Source: an uncultured Acidobacteriota bacterium (GTDB taxonomy: Bacteria > Acidobacteriota > Blastocatellia > Pyrinomonadales > Pyrinomonadaceae). From it: a DNA stretch of 64,000 nucleotides. The notes beneath the pieces are model-generated. The model ran no database searches. It worked only from the letters and a program-made list of their open reading frames with translations, and was not told the DNA's origin. Where the stretch lies: contig CALMAH010000013.1 in NCBI GenBank assembly GCA_937859595.1, positions 1 through 64,000 on the forward strand, written 5' to 3'. Position 1 is the stretch's first letter; each line of letters begins with the position of its first letter. Shown piece by piece: positions 55,653 to 63,928 of this stretch. A program made the translations under genes and the position numbers.

Positions 55653-56246
55653 ATGCTAAGCCATCCCGATTCCCTGTTTCAGCTGCCTCAACTCGTCCTG
55701 GCGTCCGCCAGCCCACGTCGAGCCGAGATACTTGCCGCCGTTGGGTGGCCATTCGTTAAGGACGTCCCGGAGATCGATGAGAGCGAACTCCCGGATGAAT
55801 CCCCAGACGAATATGTTGTCAGGTTAGCAAAGGCGAAGGCGTCGGTTATCGGTTCAAAGAGGCCTGCCGAACTTATACTTGGTGCAGATACGACCGTTGT
55901 CGTCGAAGGCCGTATCATTGGCAAACCGGCCGATGCCCCGGAGGCTGCGGAGATGCTCCGGCTGCTTTCCGGGCGCTGGCATTCGGTCCTGACAGGCATT
56001 GCCGTGGCCCGAGGCGATAGTCTTGAAGTCGGCGTTCAGAGTACACGCGTTAAGTTCTCCGAGTTGAGCGAAGCAGAGATCGATTTTTTGATCAGATACG
56101 GCGAACCGCTTGATAAGGCCGGGGCATATGCGGTCCAGGCGCAGGCTGCGCTTTTCATAGAGAGCATCGAAGGCGATTACTGGAACGTAGTTGGACTCCC
56201 GGTGAACCTTCTCTATGAAACGATTCGTCGAATTTTCAACGCCTGA
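55653..56246 (+). CDS. maf: Maf-family nucleoside triphosphate pyrophosphatase
   Basis: 197-aa Maf protein from ATG 55653; the longer frame overlaps the divergent dciA start. Motifs: LVLASASPRRAEIL with the phosphate-binding SxxR, GADTTVV, GKPADAPEAAEMLRLLSGRWHSVLTG-type region, and the catalytic YGEPLDKAGAYAVQ and GDYWNVVGLPV. It hydrolyses dTTP/UTP or modified nucleotides and is associated with septum formation. The subgroup (YhdE versus YceF) is not resolved here. Confidence 0.93.
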   Translation: MLSHPDSLFQLPQLVLASASPRRAEILAAVGWPFVKDVPEIDESELPDESPDEYVVRLAKAKASVIGSKRPAELILGADTTVVVEGRIIGKPADAPEAAEMLRLLSGRWHSVLTGIAVARGDSLEVGVQSTRVKFSELSEAEIDFLIRYGEPLDKAGAYAVQAQAALFIESIEGDYWNVVGLPVNLLYETIRRIFNA

Positions 56247-56392
56247 TCAAGTCACTGCAGATCCGCACGCACCGAAGGTCTGCCTGACCTGCATCCTGAT
56301 CGCTGTTCGCGGAGCCTTTATTCTTATCGATTTGAACTGAACAGCATGTTTTTTCGTATACACGTTTTGACTCGATCAAAAAAGTCCCTTTT

Positions 56393-57307
56393 ATGACCAC
56401 ATCGGATATAACCCTGCAAGTTAAAAACGTAACCAAACGATTTGGAGATTTTACGGCTGTGGACGACCTAAGCTTCGATGTCCGATCCGGACGGGTATTC
56501 GGCTTTCTAGGTCCGAATGGAGCAGGAAAGACCACCACGATTCGGATGATAGTCGGCATTACCATTCCCGACAGCGGCGGGATCGATTTCAACGGCCGAA
56601 ACATCTCCCCGTCGCTCCAGAACGGCATTGGTTACTTACCTGAAGAGCGTGGACTGTACAAAAAGATGAAGGTCGTTGAACAGCTTCGATATTTCGCTGC
56701 GCTCAAAGGGATGAGTAAAGCGGAGGCGGATAAGCGGATCGATCATTGGCTTGACCGAATGAAACTCGGCGAATGGAAAACCGCGAAGACCTCTGACCTC
56801 TCTAAGGGAATGCAGCAGAAGATCCAGTTCATTTCGACCGTGCTGCATGACCCTGAGCTCTTGATCCTTGACGAGCCGTTTTCCGGTCTGGACCCGGTAA
56901 ATGTCGAATTCATGATCGACGTTCTCTCCGAATTCAAGACCCGGGAAAAAACGATCATCTTCTCGACACATCTAATGGAAACAGCGGAACGTCTCTGTAA
57001 TGACATCCTCCTGATCAATAAAGCGAAAAAGGTGGTCGCCGGTAGTCTAAGGGAGGTAAAGGCAAGCTACGGCGAAAATCTGATAGCCTTTCGCGGAACT
57101 GGGGGCAATGCTGTGCTTGAGGATCGTTCGCTAATCTCACGTGTGGTGACACATTCAGATGAACAGGAACTCCACCTTACGGACGGCATCAATGCCCAGG
57201 AGGTCTTGAAAAAGCTGATTGATGCCGGGGCTGTGATCTCAAAATTTGAACAGGTCGAGCCTAGCCTAAACGACATATTCATCGAGCAAGTGGGAGGCCA
57301 ACAATGA
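56393..57307 (+). CDS. ABC transporter ATPase, NatA-like
   Basis: 304-aa ATPase with the Walker A GPNGAGKTTTIRM, the Q-loop YLPEERGLYKKM, the signature LSKGMQQKIQ, the Walker B LLILDEPFSGLDPVN and the switch His in FSTHLME. A C-terminal DUF4162-type region (about 220-300) is present. This is the NatA-type partner of ABC-2 exporters of Na+, drugs or lipids. The stop and the next ATG overlap (ATGA), so the pair is an operon. Confidence 0.93.
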   Translation: MTTSDITLQVKNVTKRFGDFTAVDDLSFDVRSGRVFGFLGPNGAGKTTTIRMIVGITIPDSGGIDFNGRNISPSLQNGIGYLPEERGLYKKMKVVEQLRYFAALKGMSKAEADKRIDHWLDRMKLGEWKTAKTSDLSKGMQQKIQFISTVLHDPELLILDEPFSGLDPVNVEFMIDVLSEFKTREKTIIFSTHLMETAERLCNDILLINKAKKVVAGSLREVKASYGENLIAFRGTGGNAVLEDRSLISRVVTHSDEQELHLTDGINAQEVLKKLIDAGAVISKFEQVEPSLNDIFIEQVGGQQ

Positions 57308-58656
57308 CTAAATTTCTTGCAGTTGTTAAGCACGAATATAAAAAAGTGGTCCTTAAATGGTCTTTCCTTATCGGGACGCTTTTGCTTCCGCTGCTGGCGG
57401 TCGGTTTTGCGATCGTTCCCGCGATCATTTTTTCTTTAAAAGGCGACCCAACGCGAATTGTTGTGATCGACCGCGACGGTTCTATCGAGCCGAGGCTCAA
57501 AGCAAATCTCTCTTCAGAGAGAATGGCCGCGAGGGCACGGGAGGCCGCCGAAAGATCGCTAAAGGAGATCGCTCCCTCCCAGGAAGAACAACTAAAGCGA
57601 ACCTCCCAGCAATTTACCGAGTCGTTCATATTTCTACCCTACGATTTCTCTGGAATGCCGCCGGACGAGATCCGTGCGGATCTTACTGCAAAGATTCTAG
57701 CCGGCGAGATCGATGCTTTTTTGATCATCCCGGCAAATATAGAGGATCCCTCGTCCGTATTCGAATTCAGATCGCGTCGTGCCGGCGATATTATTACAAA
57801 TGATGCCTTTCGCGACGCTCTCAACTCCGCAGTTCGTTCACAGCGCCTTGCACAGGCAAATATAAGCGAGGAAAGGGTCGCAGAGCTTAGTCGGCCGATC
57901 AGATTTGACGCAAAAGGCATTGATGAACGCGGTGAGGACAAGGATAGCACCGGCATTATGATCGCGTCGCTGATCATCGGATTGATGATCTATATAACGC
58001 TCGCCATTTACGGCCAGGCGATTCTCGGCGCCGTTGTTGAGGAAAAGGAGACCCGCATTGCAGAGATACTTTTCTCTTCCGCCCGCCCATTCGAGCTGAT
58101 GATGGGGAAGTTGGTTGGCGTAGGACTCGCAGGGCTGACCCAGCTTTCGATCTGGGTGCTTTCCGCGGCTGTATTGATAGCGTTTCTAGCACTTCAATCT
58201 GACCTTGCGCCGCTTGTTGCCTCGGTCCCGCAGATATCACCGGTAATGATCCTCTATTTCCTGATCTTCTTCCTTCTGGGTTTCTTCACCTACGCCGCAA
58301 TATTCGCCCTCATCGGCTCGATGGTCACCACGGTCCAGGAAGGCGGCCAGTTCGCATTCCCTCCGATCCTATTGCTGCTCGTTGGCTTCTACTTCAGCTT
58401 TGCAGTAATGCGTGATCCCGGAAGCTCTTTGGCATTTTGGACCTCGGTCGCCCCATTTTTCGCCCCCATAGTAATGCCCGTTCGCATCCTGGCACAAACG
58501 CCTCCGATTTGGGAGATCGGTTTCGCCATACTGATCAACGCAGCAGCCATAGCAGGCCTTGTGTGGCTTACTTCGAGAGTCTACCGGGTGGGGATGTTAA
58601 TGTACGGTAAACGCGCCACGTTGCCGGAGGTCTGGAAATGGATTCGCCACGCCTAA
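57304..58656 (+). CDS. ABC-2 type permease, NatB-like
   Basis: 450-aa permease with one N-terminal helix (about 22-44), a large extracytoplasmic domain (about 45-215) and five to six C-terminal helices (from about 220) with the conserved VVEEKETRIAEILFSSARPFELM and GKLVGVGLAGLTQL. Together with the upstream ATPase it forms an exporter of the NatAB kind; the substrate is unknown, possibly Na+ or a hydrophobic compound. Coupled by an ATGA overlap. Confidence 0.92.
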   Translation: MTKFLAVVKHEYKKVVLKWSFLIGTLLLPLLAVGFAIVPAIIFSLKGDPTRIVVIDRDGSIEPRLKANLSSERMAARAREAAERSLKEIAPSQEEQLKRTSQQFTESFIFLPYDFSGMPPDEIRADLTAKILAGEIDAFLIIPANIEDPSSVFEFRSRRAGDIITNDAFRDALNSAVRSQRLAQANISEERVAELSRPIRFDAKGIDERGEDKDSTGIMIASLIIGLMIYITLAIYGQAILGAVVEEKETRIAEILFSSARPFELMMGKLVGVGLAGLTQLSIWVLSAAVLIAFLALQSDLAPLVASVPQISPVMILYFLIFFLLGFFTYAAIFALIGSMVTTVQEGGQFAFPPILLLLVGFYFSFAVMRDPGSSLAFWTSVAPFFAPIVMPVRILAQTPPIWEIGFAILINAAAIAGLVWLTSRVYRVGMLMYGKRATLPEVWKWIRHA

Positions 58657-58710
58657 TTATTGCTCGCAACCGCTTAAGGTTTGCCGGGAGTGTCGATCTC
58701 TGCACCGCAA

Positions 58711-59250
58711 ATGCCGCTAGAGATAGAAAAAAAATATCGGATTGACGCCGAGGTTCGTGAGAGCATCGTTCGGCGACTTAGGAAGACGGATGCCAGATTC
58801 CAGGGTGAGGATCTTGAAGAGAACATCATCTATGGCGGCGGGCCCCTCTCCGCCGAAGCATCCATCCTTCGACTTCGGAGCGTAGACGGGTTGACATTAC
58901 TGACCTACAAGCGCCGAATGCCCGGTTCGGACGACATTAAAACGCAGATCGAGTTTGAGACCCGCGTCTCCGATGCGGCCGCGACCAAGGACATTCTCAC
59001 TGCCCTCGGATTTGCCCCCGTCTTGATCTACGAAAAGCGGCGCAGCAAATGGCACCTCGGCGAAGTCGAATTGGTAATGGATGAACTGCCGTTCGGTCTG
59101 TTCATGGAGATCGAAGGCTCTGCCGAAATGATCAGACGAACCGAGGCCGAGTTAGGCATCGAGGATCTTGAATGCATTCACGAGACCTATCCGGAACTCA
59201 CCGCACGATTCGGAAAAAAAGTAGGGAACCGGTTCGAGGCACGATTTTGA
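58711..59250 (+). CDS. CYTH-domain protein (class IV adenylate cyclase / thiamine-triphosphatase-like)
   Basis: 179-aa CYTH protein. The defining ExExK motif is EIEKKY near the N terminus, and the tunnel residues appear in RLRSVDGLTLLTYKRR, IEFETRV, YEKRRSKW, VELVMDELPFGLFMEIEG. Family members hydrolyse inorganic triphosphate or make cAMP; which is not visible. I start at ATG 58711, since CYTH proteins usually begin just before ExExK; a TTG 30 bp upstream is the alternative. Confidence 0.86.
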   Translation: MPLEIEKKYRIDAEVRESIVRRLRKTDARFQGEDLEENIIYGGGPLSAEASILRLRSVDGLTLLTYKRRMPGSDDIKTQIEFETRVSDAAATKDILTALGFAPVLIYEKRRSKWHLGEVELVMDELPFGLFMEIEGSAEMIRRTEAELGIEDLECIHETYPELTARFGKKVGNRFEARF

Positions 59251-59292
59251 TGCCCAAAATATGGGCATACAAAAGGTCCGCCGGATCTATGT

Positions 59293-61296
59293 TCAGCGAT
59301 GGTTTTCCTCACGCAGTAGTTCTCGAATCTCGGCGACCAGGTTATCCGGTTCGAATGGTTTTGTGAGATATCGGTCAAAGCCGGATCGGAAGGCCTTCTC
59401 CTTGCTCTCTGCCGTAGCAAAGGCACTCAGGGCGATCGCCGGCAGTCTGCCGCCCTTCTCGTCGGGCATTCCTCTGATCTTGGCGATCATCGAATACCCG
59501 TCTTCTTCCGGCATTGCAAGATCAGAAATTATCAGATCCGGAAGCCCGTCACCCATTTTTTCAAGTTCCCCCAAGGCGTTTCGGACATTGACCGCCGCCG
59601 TAACGATCGCTCCGCTTTGTTCCAGGAAGAGTTGCAAGACCTCGCGCGAATCAGGATCGTCCTCAACTATCAAGATCGAAAGATCTTTGAGAGAGCGAAC
59701 GGGCTCGGAAACGGCGGTACCGGCACGTTCTACTGCTTCTTTTGCGGAAGACGTCAGAGGCAGCGTTACAGTAAATCGAGAGCCTTTGCCTTGGCCCTCG
59801 CTCTCGGCACGAACACTGCCGCCGTGTCGCTCTGCTAGTATTTTGGCTATCGAGAGCCCCAAACCCAGTCCTGCGCTGTTTCTCCCGGTGTTCCCTTCAA
59901 CCTGTGAGAATTGTCTGAAGATATGCGGGAGTGCTTCGGCACTAATACCTTGCCCGGTGTCCGCGATAACAATGTCTGCAGATGCCTCGTCGGTCAACAC
60001 CGAAACGTTGACCGCACCTCCTTCAGGCGTAAACTTTATCGCGTTTGAGATAAGATTGCCGAACACTTGCTGGAGCCTGTTGACATCACCGAAAATAACA
60101 ACGTCATCTCTGTCCGCGGCAAAGTCCAGTTGTATTCCGCGCGTTTCCGCCGCGGGTCGCTGTGCCTGAACAGAACCGCGAACCAGTTCGAACAGGTTCG
60201 TCGGGCGGTATTCTAAACGCAGCTTGCCCGAGGCTACGCGGGCCGAATCAACAAGGTCGTTTATCAGTTTGGTTTGAACGCGGGCGCTCCGTTCTATCGT
60301 CTCGAGTGCGTTCCTTCGGGTCTCCTCATCTACTTCCTTGGTCAGCAGGATCTTTGACCAGCCGAGGATCGCATTGAGTGGGGCCCGGAGTTCGTGTGAA
60401 ACGAATGCAAGGAAAAAATCCTTCGCCCGATTGGCCTCTATGGCCTCGTCGCGGGCCTTTTTCTCCCGTTCGTGCACCTTTGATATTTCCTCGGCGGCAA
60501 GCTTCTGATCGGTTATTTTTCGAACGATACCGACGGTCGTCACGGGTTGTCCGTCCTTCTGAGGAAAGGTCTTTCCTTCGGCGCAGATCCACTCCACATC
60601 GCCATCGGGATAGATCACCCGAAACTCCTCTTCGTATTTTGAAAAATCCTCTTGCGACCTGGTCAAAAATTCCTGTACAAACTCTCGGTCATCGGGATGA
60701 ACTGCACTCAAAAAAGACTCTCGCGAAACTGATTCGTATGGTGGAAGTCCGAGAAGTTCGTTACATCGCGGCGTAGAAAAGATCTTGTTTCCTTCCTTTT
60801 CCCAATACCACAATCCGATCTCTGCGTTCTCCGCAGCCAGAAGAAGCTGCGCCGTCTCAGGAACCTTTTCACCGGCATCGCCCGCGATCTCCCTGGCTCT
60901 GTTTGCGTAAACAAAAAGACCCGGCTCGCGCTCGTCAAGCCTGGTAGAAAGGATCGTCATCTCCAGCGGGATCTTTTCGTCGGCGCTTATGCGGAAATCG
61001 ATCGTTAAGCTTTGATCCTCGCCCTTGAGTGCCGCTCTGAACGCCTTGGCTAACAGCACTGAAGTGTTTTCCGACGATTGCCAGAAAACCGTTTCTGCAA
61101 ACGTCTGGCCCGTCAACAATGCGGGATCGATATTGGTCCTAGAAAAAATTCGCCCGCCGAGCTCAACAACTCGGCTGTCCGTGTCTAATGTGCAGACCAG
61201 ATCGACCGTCTTATTCAACATCCGGCGAAATTCTACCGGACCCAGTCTAAAAGGCATTTCACCGTTCTTTGTATCGTTGGATGTGTTATTTATCAC
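59293..61296 (-). CDS. PAS-containing hybrid histidine kinase
   Basis: 667-aa soluble hybrid kinase with no transmembrane segment. There are two PAS regions (about 20-135 and 145-265, the second with HPDDREFVQEF and YPDGDVEWICAEG), a HisKA domain with SHELRAPLNAI (His301), a HATPase domain with N-box NAIKF (418-422), DTGQGIS and GLGLGLS, and a C-terminal receiver with the phospho-Asp592 in ISDLAMPEEDGY. GTG start. It is convergent with the CYTH gene and lies beside a sigma-54 activator gene, with which it might pair; the intervening small gene and two hairpins separate transcription. Confidence 0.92.
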   Translation of the reverse strand: MINNTSNDTKNGEMPFRLGPVEFRRMLNKTVDLVCTLDTDSRVVELGGRIFSRTNIDPALLTGQTFAETVFWQSSENTSVLLAKAFRAALKGEDQSLTIDFRISADEKIPLEMTILSTRLDEREPGLFVYANRAREIAGDAGEKVPETAQLLLAAENAEIGLWYWEKEGNKIFSTPRCNELLGLPPYESVSRESFLSAVHPDDREFVQEFLTRSQEDFSKYEEEFRVIYPDGDVEWICAEGKTFPQKDGQPVTTVGIVRKITDQKLAAEEISKVHEREKKARDEAIEANRAKDFFLAFVSHELRAPLNAILGWSKILLTKEVDEETRRNALETIERSARVQTKLINDLVDSARVASGKLRLEYRPTNLFELVRGSVQAQRPAAETRGIQLDFAADRDDVVIFGDVNRLQQVFGNLISNAIKFTPEGGAVNVSVLTDEASADIVIADTGQGISAEALPHIFRQFSQVEGNTGRNSAGLGLGLSIAKILAERHGGSVRAESEGQGKGSRFTVTLPLTSSAKEAVERAGTAVSEPVRSLKDLSILIVEDDPDSREVLQLFLEQSGAIVTAAVNVRNALGELEKMGDGLPDLIISDLAMPEEDGYSMIAKIRGMPDEKGGRLPAIALSAFATAESKEKAFRSGFDRYLTKPFEPDNLVAEIRELLREENHR

Positions 61297-61350
61297 TGCT
61301 CAAAATGAGGTCCGCGCAAAGATTCGGTCCCTTATGAGATCGTAAGACTA

Positions 61351-61384
61351 CAAAAACCTCGTCACCGTCGAGTGCAACGAGGTT
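61351..61384 (-). terminator. Terminator after the 49-aa membrane protein gene (distal)
   Basis: AACCTCGT (61355-61362) / ACGAGGTT (61377-61384), an 8-bp perfect stem with TTTTT following on the minus strand. Confidence 0.7.
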
Positions 61385-61400
61385 AATGATATCAAATAGT

Positions 61401-61426
61401 GTGGCCGCCAAAATAACAGCGGCCAC
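61401..61426 (-). terminator. Second hairpin after the 49-aa gene (proximal)
   Basis: Perfect 8-bp stem GTGGCCGC (61401-61408) / GCGGCCAC (61419-61426), loop 10 nt, 19 bp past the stop. There is no strong T run after it, so it could equally stabilise the mRNA 3' end. Confidence 0.5.
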
Positions 61427-61444
61427 AGTTTGTCGGTGCGGGTT

Positions 61445-61594
61445 TTAAACAGGACGTCGGCCGGTAAGCAGCCGGATTATAAAGACGACCAATGCGACGA
61501 CGAGCAGAGTGTGCAATATTCCGCCGAATGTTTGGCCGGCGATCAGGCCAAGGAGCCAGAGAATAAGAGCGATAACGATGATTGTTTCTAACAT
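61445..61594 (-). CDS. 49-aa lmo0937/DUF5670-like membrane protein
   Basis: Small gene below 60 codons. ATG at 61594 has GGGAGG 7 bp upstream. The product starts MLETIIVIALILWLLG and continues with IAGQTFGGILHTLLVV and a second helix ending LLTGRRPV, the pattern of the lmo0937 (DUF5670) family: two transmembrane helices with a GG(I/L)(I/L)H(L/T)LLV-type turn. Such proteins are common, short and often stress induced; function unknown. A weak sigma-54-like promoter lies at 61648-61663. Confidence 0.85.
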   Translation of the reverse strand: MLETIIVIALILWLLGLIAGQTFGGILHTLLVVALVVFIIRLLTGRRPV

Positions 61595-61647
61595 AATAAT
61601 CCTCCCAAAATGATTTGCTGTAGAACCTTATCTTAACCCTAGCAATA

Positions 61648-61663
61648 AACAACTCTTGTGCCA
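61648..61663 (-). promoter_or_regulatory. Weak sigma-54-like promoter for the 49-aa gene
   Basis: Reads TGGCAC-N5-TTGTT on the minus strand: perfect -24 half, with GT in place of the usual GC in the -12 half at the correct 10-nt spacing. The distance to the start codon (67 bp from the GG) matches that of the 55-aa gene (68 bp). Confidence 0.4.
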
Positions 61664-61891
61664 CTTCGTGTAACCTGCTTATTTGCAACACTTACCCTTT
61701 TTCGATAGACGAGATCAAAAGACTAGCTGTATGAAACTGGAACAGTATTGCTGGTCGGAATCGAAAAGAGGCTTAAACTGACGAGCCATTCAGAAGATTT
61801 TGTATTATAATAGTACAACATGTTGGATCCCGTTGACGACTGATGTCAGCGAACTGTCGGCTCTTTGGCGAATTGTCGCCCCAATGTTACG

Positions 61892-61908
61892 TTGGCACAT
61901 CGATTGCT
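61892..61908 (+). promoter_or_regulatory. Sigma-54 promoter upstream of the NtrC-type activator gene
   Basis: Sequence TTGGCAC-N5-TTGCT matches the -24/-12 consensus (TGGCACG-N4-TTGCW) at nearly every position. GG at 61894-61895 and GC at 61906-61907 have the required 10-nt spacing. Predicted transcription start near 61918, about 77 nt before the ATG. Confidence 0.7.
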
Positions 61909-61994
61909 CCATCTTAAGGCTAGAACACGCCGCTCTCTGATGTGGGAAAAGTTGACCTGGCTCGGTCGCCACTCTTCGGAAGAACCAAAAAGTT

Positions 61995-63485
61995 ATGGAG
62001 AACAATGCCCTTGTAATTGACGACGACAAATTGACACTGGACCTGCTGAGCTTTCAGCTTAGAGACGAAGGTTTCGACGTTGTTGTCGCGGAAACCGGAG
62101 CCAAAGGGCTTCAACATGCGAAAGAGAACGATTTCGACGTGATCTTGACTGATCTCAATCTTCCGGATATCAACGGTATCGAGATGGTCAAACAGTCGAA
62201 AATGATCTCACCCGAAACGGAGATCATAATCGTAACCGGCTACGACAAAGCTGAAAAGGCAATAGAGGCAACGCGCGTCGGGGCCTTCGGATACATCGTT
62301 AAACCGGTCAACTTCGAAGAGTTGATGGTAGACGTTCGCAACGCTGTAGAGTCGAAACGTCAGGCATTGCTCAACGCCCGCCAGGCGGCCGAGATCCTCG
62401 AGCTAAGGGGAAAACTCTCTAGCCGCAGATCCTACGAAGGGATCATAGGCGGCTCGCGAGCGATGCAGAACATCTACGAGATAATTGAGAATGTTGCAGA
62501 ATCGGATGCTAACGTTCTGATCCTCGGTGAATCCGGAACAGGCAAAGAGGTGATCGCAAATGCGATCCACTACAAAAGTCGACGATCCAACGAGGCTTTC
62601 GTTAAAGTAAATTGCTCCGCCCTGCCAAAGGAACTTATCGAATCACAGTTGTTTGGGCATGTAAAGGGAGCTTTCACGGGAGCAAACTCGGACAAGATCG
62701 GATTTATTGGGCAGTCAAACGGCGGGAGTCTCCTGCTCGATGAGATCGGCGAGATGCCGATCGATCTGCAGCCAAAACTCCTCCGTGTGCTTCAGGAAAA
62801 GGTCTTTTATCGCGTTGGCAGCGACAAGCCGCAACAGGTCGATTTTCGGCTGATATGTGCTACGAACAGAGATCCCGCCGAAGCAATAGAGTCGAATTCG
62901 CTTCGCGAGGATCTATTCTATCGAATAAACACCATCGAGATACGGATACCTCCGCTACGCGAACGTACTGAGGATATCCCCATGTTGGCAGAGCATTTTC
63001 TCAAGATCTACTCCGAAAAGTACAAGAAAGACGGAGTACAATTTGACGGCTCGGCATATGACCAGATGTTGAACCACTATTGGCGAGGAAATGTCCGCGA
63101 GCTTCAAAATGTTATTGAGCGAGCCGTCCTTCTTAGCAGGTCGGATAAGATCTCAAAATTGGATATTTCAGGGGGAGACAACGAGCAGGTCTCTGAAATG
63201 GGTTCTAACGGCAGCGGGCATCCGCGAACTGAATTGTCCTTGCCTGAACTGGGGAATGAACAGGTCCTATTCGAGAAGATCGGCGACCTGATAGTTCAGC
63301 GATTGCCCGAACCCGAAGATGAAAAGAACGACATGGACGTGTTTGATGCACTTGAAGGCGGAGTGGTGCTTGCGGCTCTGAAGCGGACACGTGGGAACAA
63401 ACAGGCGGCGGCAAATCTCCTCGGCCTCTATCGGCCACGCCTATACGGTATGATAAAACGCCACAACCTGGAAGACCGGATCTGA
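61995..63485 (+). CDS. NtrC-type sigma-54-dependent response regulator
   Basis: 496-aa three-domain regulator. The receiver domain (1-120) has phospho-Asp53 and the switch Lys in YIVKPVNF. The AAA+ domain (about 148-375) has the Walker A GESGTGKE (178-185), the sigma-54-contacting GAFTGA loop (225-230), Walker B LLLDEIGE and the Arg-finger region. The C-terminal Fis-type helix-turn-helix (about 455-490) includes TRGNKQAAANLLGLYRPRLY. A linker of about 55 residues precedes the HTH. ATG 61995. A near-consensus sigma-54 promoter precedes it, so it probably autoregulates. The hybrid kinase at 59293-61296 is a candidate partner. Confidence 0.95.
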   Translation: MENNALVIDDDKLTLDLLSFQLRDEGFDVVVAETGAKGLQHAKENDFDVILTDLNLPDINGIEMVKQSKMISPETEIIIVTGYDKAEKAIEATRVGAFGYIVKPVNFEELMVDVRNAVESKRQALLNARQAAEILELRGKLSSRRSYEGIIGGSRAMQNIYEIIENVAESDANVLILGESGTGKEVIANAIHYKSRRSNEAFVKVNCSALPKELIESQLFGHVKGAFTGANSDKIGFIGQSNGGSLLLDEIGEMPIDLQPKLLRVLQEKVFYRVGSDKPQQVDFRLICATNRDPAEAIESNSLREDLFYRINTIEIRIPPLRERTEDIPMLAEHFLKIYSEKYKKDGVQFDGSAYDQMLNHYWRGNVRELQNVIERAVLLSRSDKISKLDISGGDNEQVSEMGSNGSGHPRTELSLPELGNEQVLFEKIGDLIVQRLPEPEDEKNDMDVFDALEGGVVLAALKRTRGNKQAAANLLGLYRPRLYGMIKRHNLEDRI

Positions 63486-63508
63486 TCAACTTTCTCGAGA
63501 AAAATAAC

Positions 63509-63540
63509 ATAGGCCCCGAGCATTCTAATGCCGCGGGGCC
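63509..63540 (-). terminator. Terminator between the activator and the 55-aa gene
   Basis: Stem GGCCCCG (63512-63518) / CGGGGCC (63534-63540) extended by an inner GCATT/AATGC pair. The T run lies on the minus-strand side, so it mainly terminates the 55-aa gene; it may act on both. Confidence 0.7.
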
Positions 63541-63568
63541 ATATTCAAACGTGAACAGCAGGCAAGCG

Positions 63569-63736
63569 TTAGTTACTGTTCGTCACACCCGGAACCTTGA
63601 TTTCGACATCGACTTCCTGTGTCTTACGCCCGCTTAGAAACCCGCCGTAATAAAGCGCCCCTGCAATTATTCCAACGATCACGATCAGCGTTATCGCCCA
63701 GATGAGATTGTTGACAATACTTTTTCCTTCAGACAT
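63569..63736 (-). CDS. 55-aa single-pass membrane protein with sigma-54 promoter
   Basis: Small gene below 60 codons. ATG at 63736 preceded by GGGGGAT at good spacing. The product starts MSEGKSIVNNLIWAITL, spans one hydrophobic helix (about residues 11-31, ending LYYGGFLSG) and finishes with a polar tail QEVDVEIKVPGVTNSN. No family recognised. A near-consensus sigma-54 promoter lies at 63792-63806 and a terminator follows the stop, so it is a stand-alone transcription unit next to the sigma-54 activator gene. Confidence 0.8.
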   Translation of the reverse strand: MSEGKSIVNNLIWAITLIVIVGIIAGALYYGGFLSGRKTQEVDVEIKVPGVTNSN

Positions 63737-63791
63737 ATAGATCCCCCTGATTCATATCAAAATTAACTTCGTATTACAGATGTTCCTAGAC

Positions 63792-63806
63792 GCAAAGCTC
63801 GTGCCT
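63792..63806 (-). promoter_or_regulatory. Sigma-54 promoter of the 55-aa membrane protein gene
   Basis: Minus-strand AGGCACG-N4-TTGCG; GG at 63804-63805 and GC at 63792-63793 are separated by 10 nt. Only the first T of TGGCACG and the last W deviate. Predicted start of transcription about 45 nt before the ATG. Confidence 0.7.
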
Positions 63807-63916
63807 TTCAGTTTGGGGGCCGGAAACCCTTTATTTTACGGTCTTAGCGAATCTCTGAAAGCGGGTCTGAGCTTCCAGATCAAACATTACTGTACCGATT
63901 GAATACAGACCAAACG

Positions 63917-63928
63917 AGACATTTGTCT
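63917..63928. promoter_or_regulatory. 12-bp palindrome upstream of the 55-aa gene
   Basis: Perfect AGACA-TT-TGTCT palindrome about 112 bp upstream of the sigma-54 -24 element, a suitable distance for an activator (enhancer) site. The TGTC core recurs upstream of the activator gene. Confidence 0.35.

Larger units (their letters stand above)
61595..61994. other. 400-bp divergent regulatory spacer
   Basis: Space between the 49-aa gene (minus) and the sigma-54 activator gene (plus). It contains two sigma-54-like promoters pointing outward (61648-61663 minus, 61892-61908 plus), a TATAAT hexamer at 61806-61811 on the plus strand, and three TGTC(A/G/C)(G/C)C-type sites at 61844, 61855 and 61874 that could be activator sites. 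No ORF with a ribosome site seen. Confidence 0.6.

Noticed and set aside
61297-61444. Sigma-54 promoter for the hybrid histidine kinase
   Set aside because: The closest minus-strand candidate (GGGACC...TTTGC) does not keep GG and GC at 10-nt spacing.
61806-61811. TATAAT as a sigma-70 promoter of the activator gene
   Set aside because: No acceptable -35 hexamer at 16-18 bp; kept only as a remark within the spacer.
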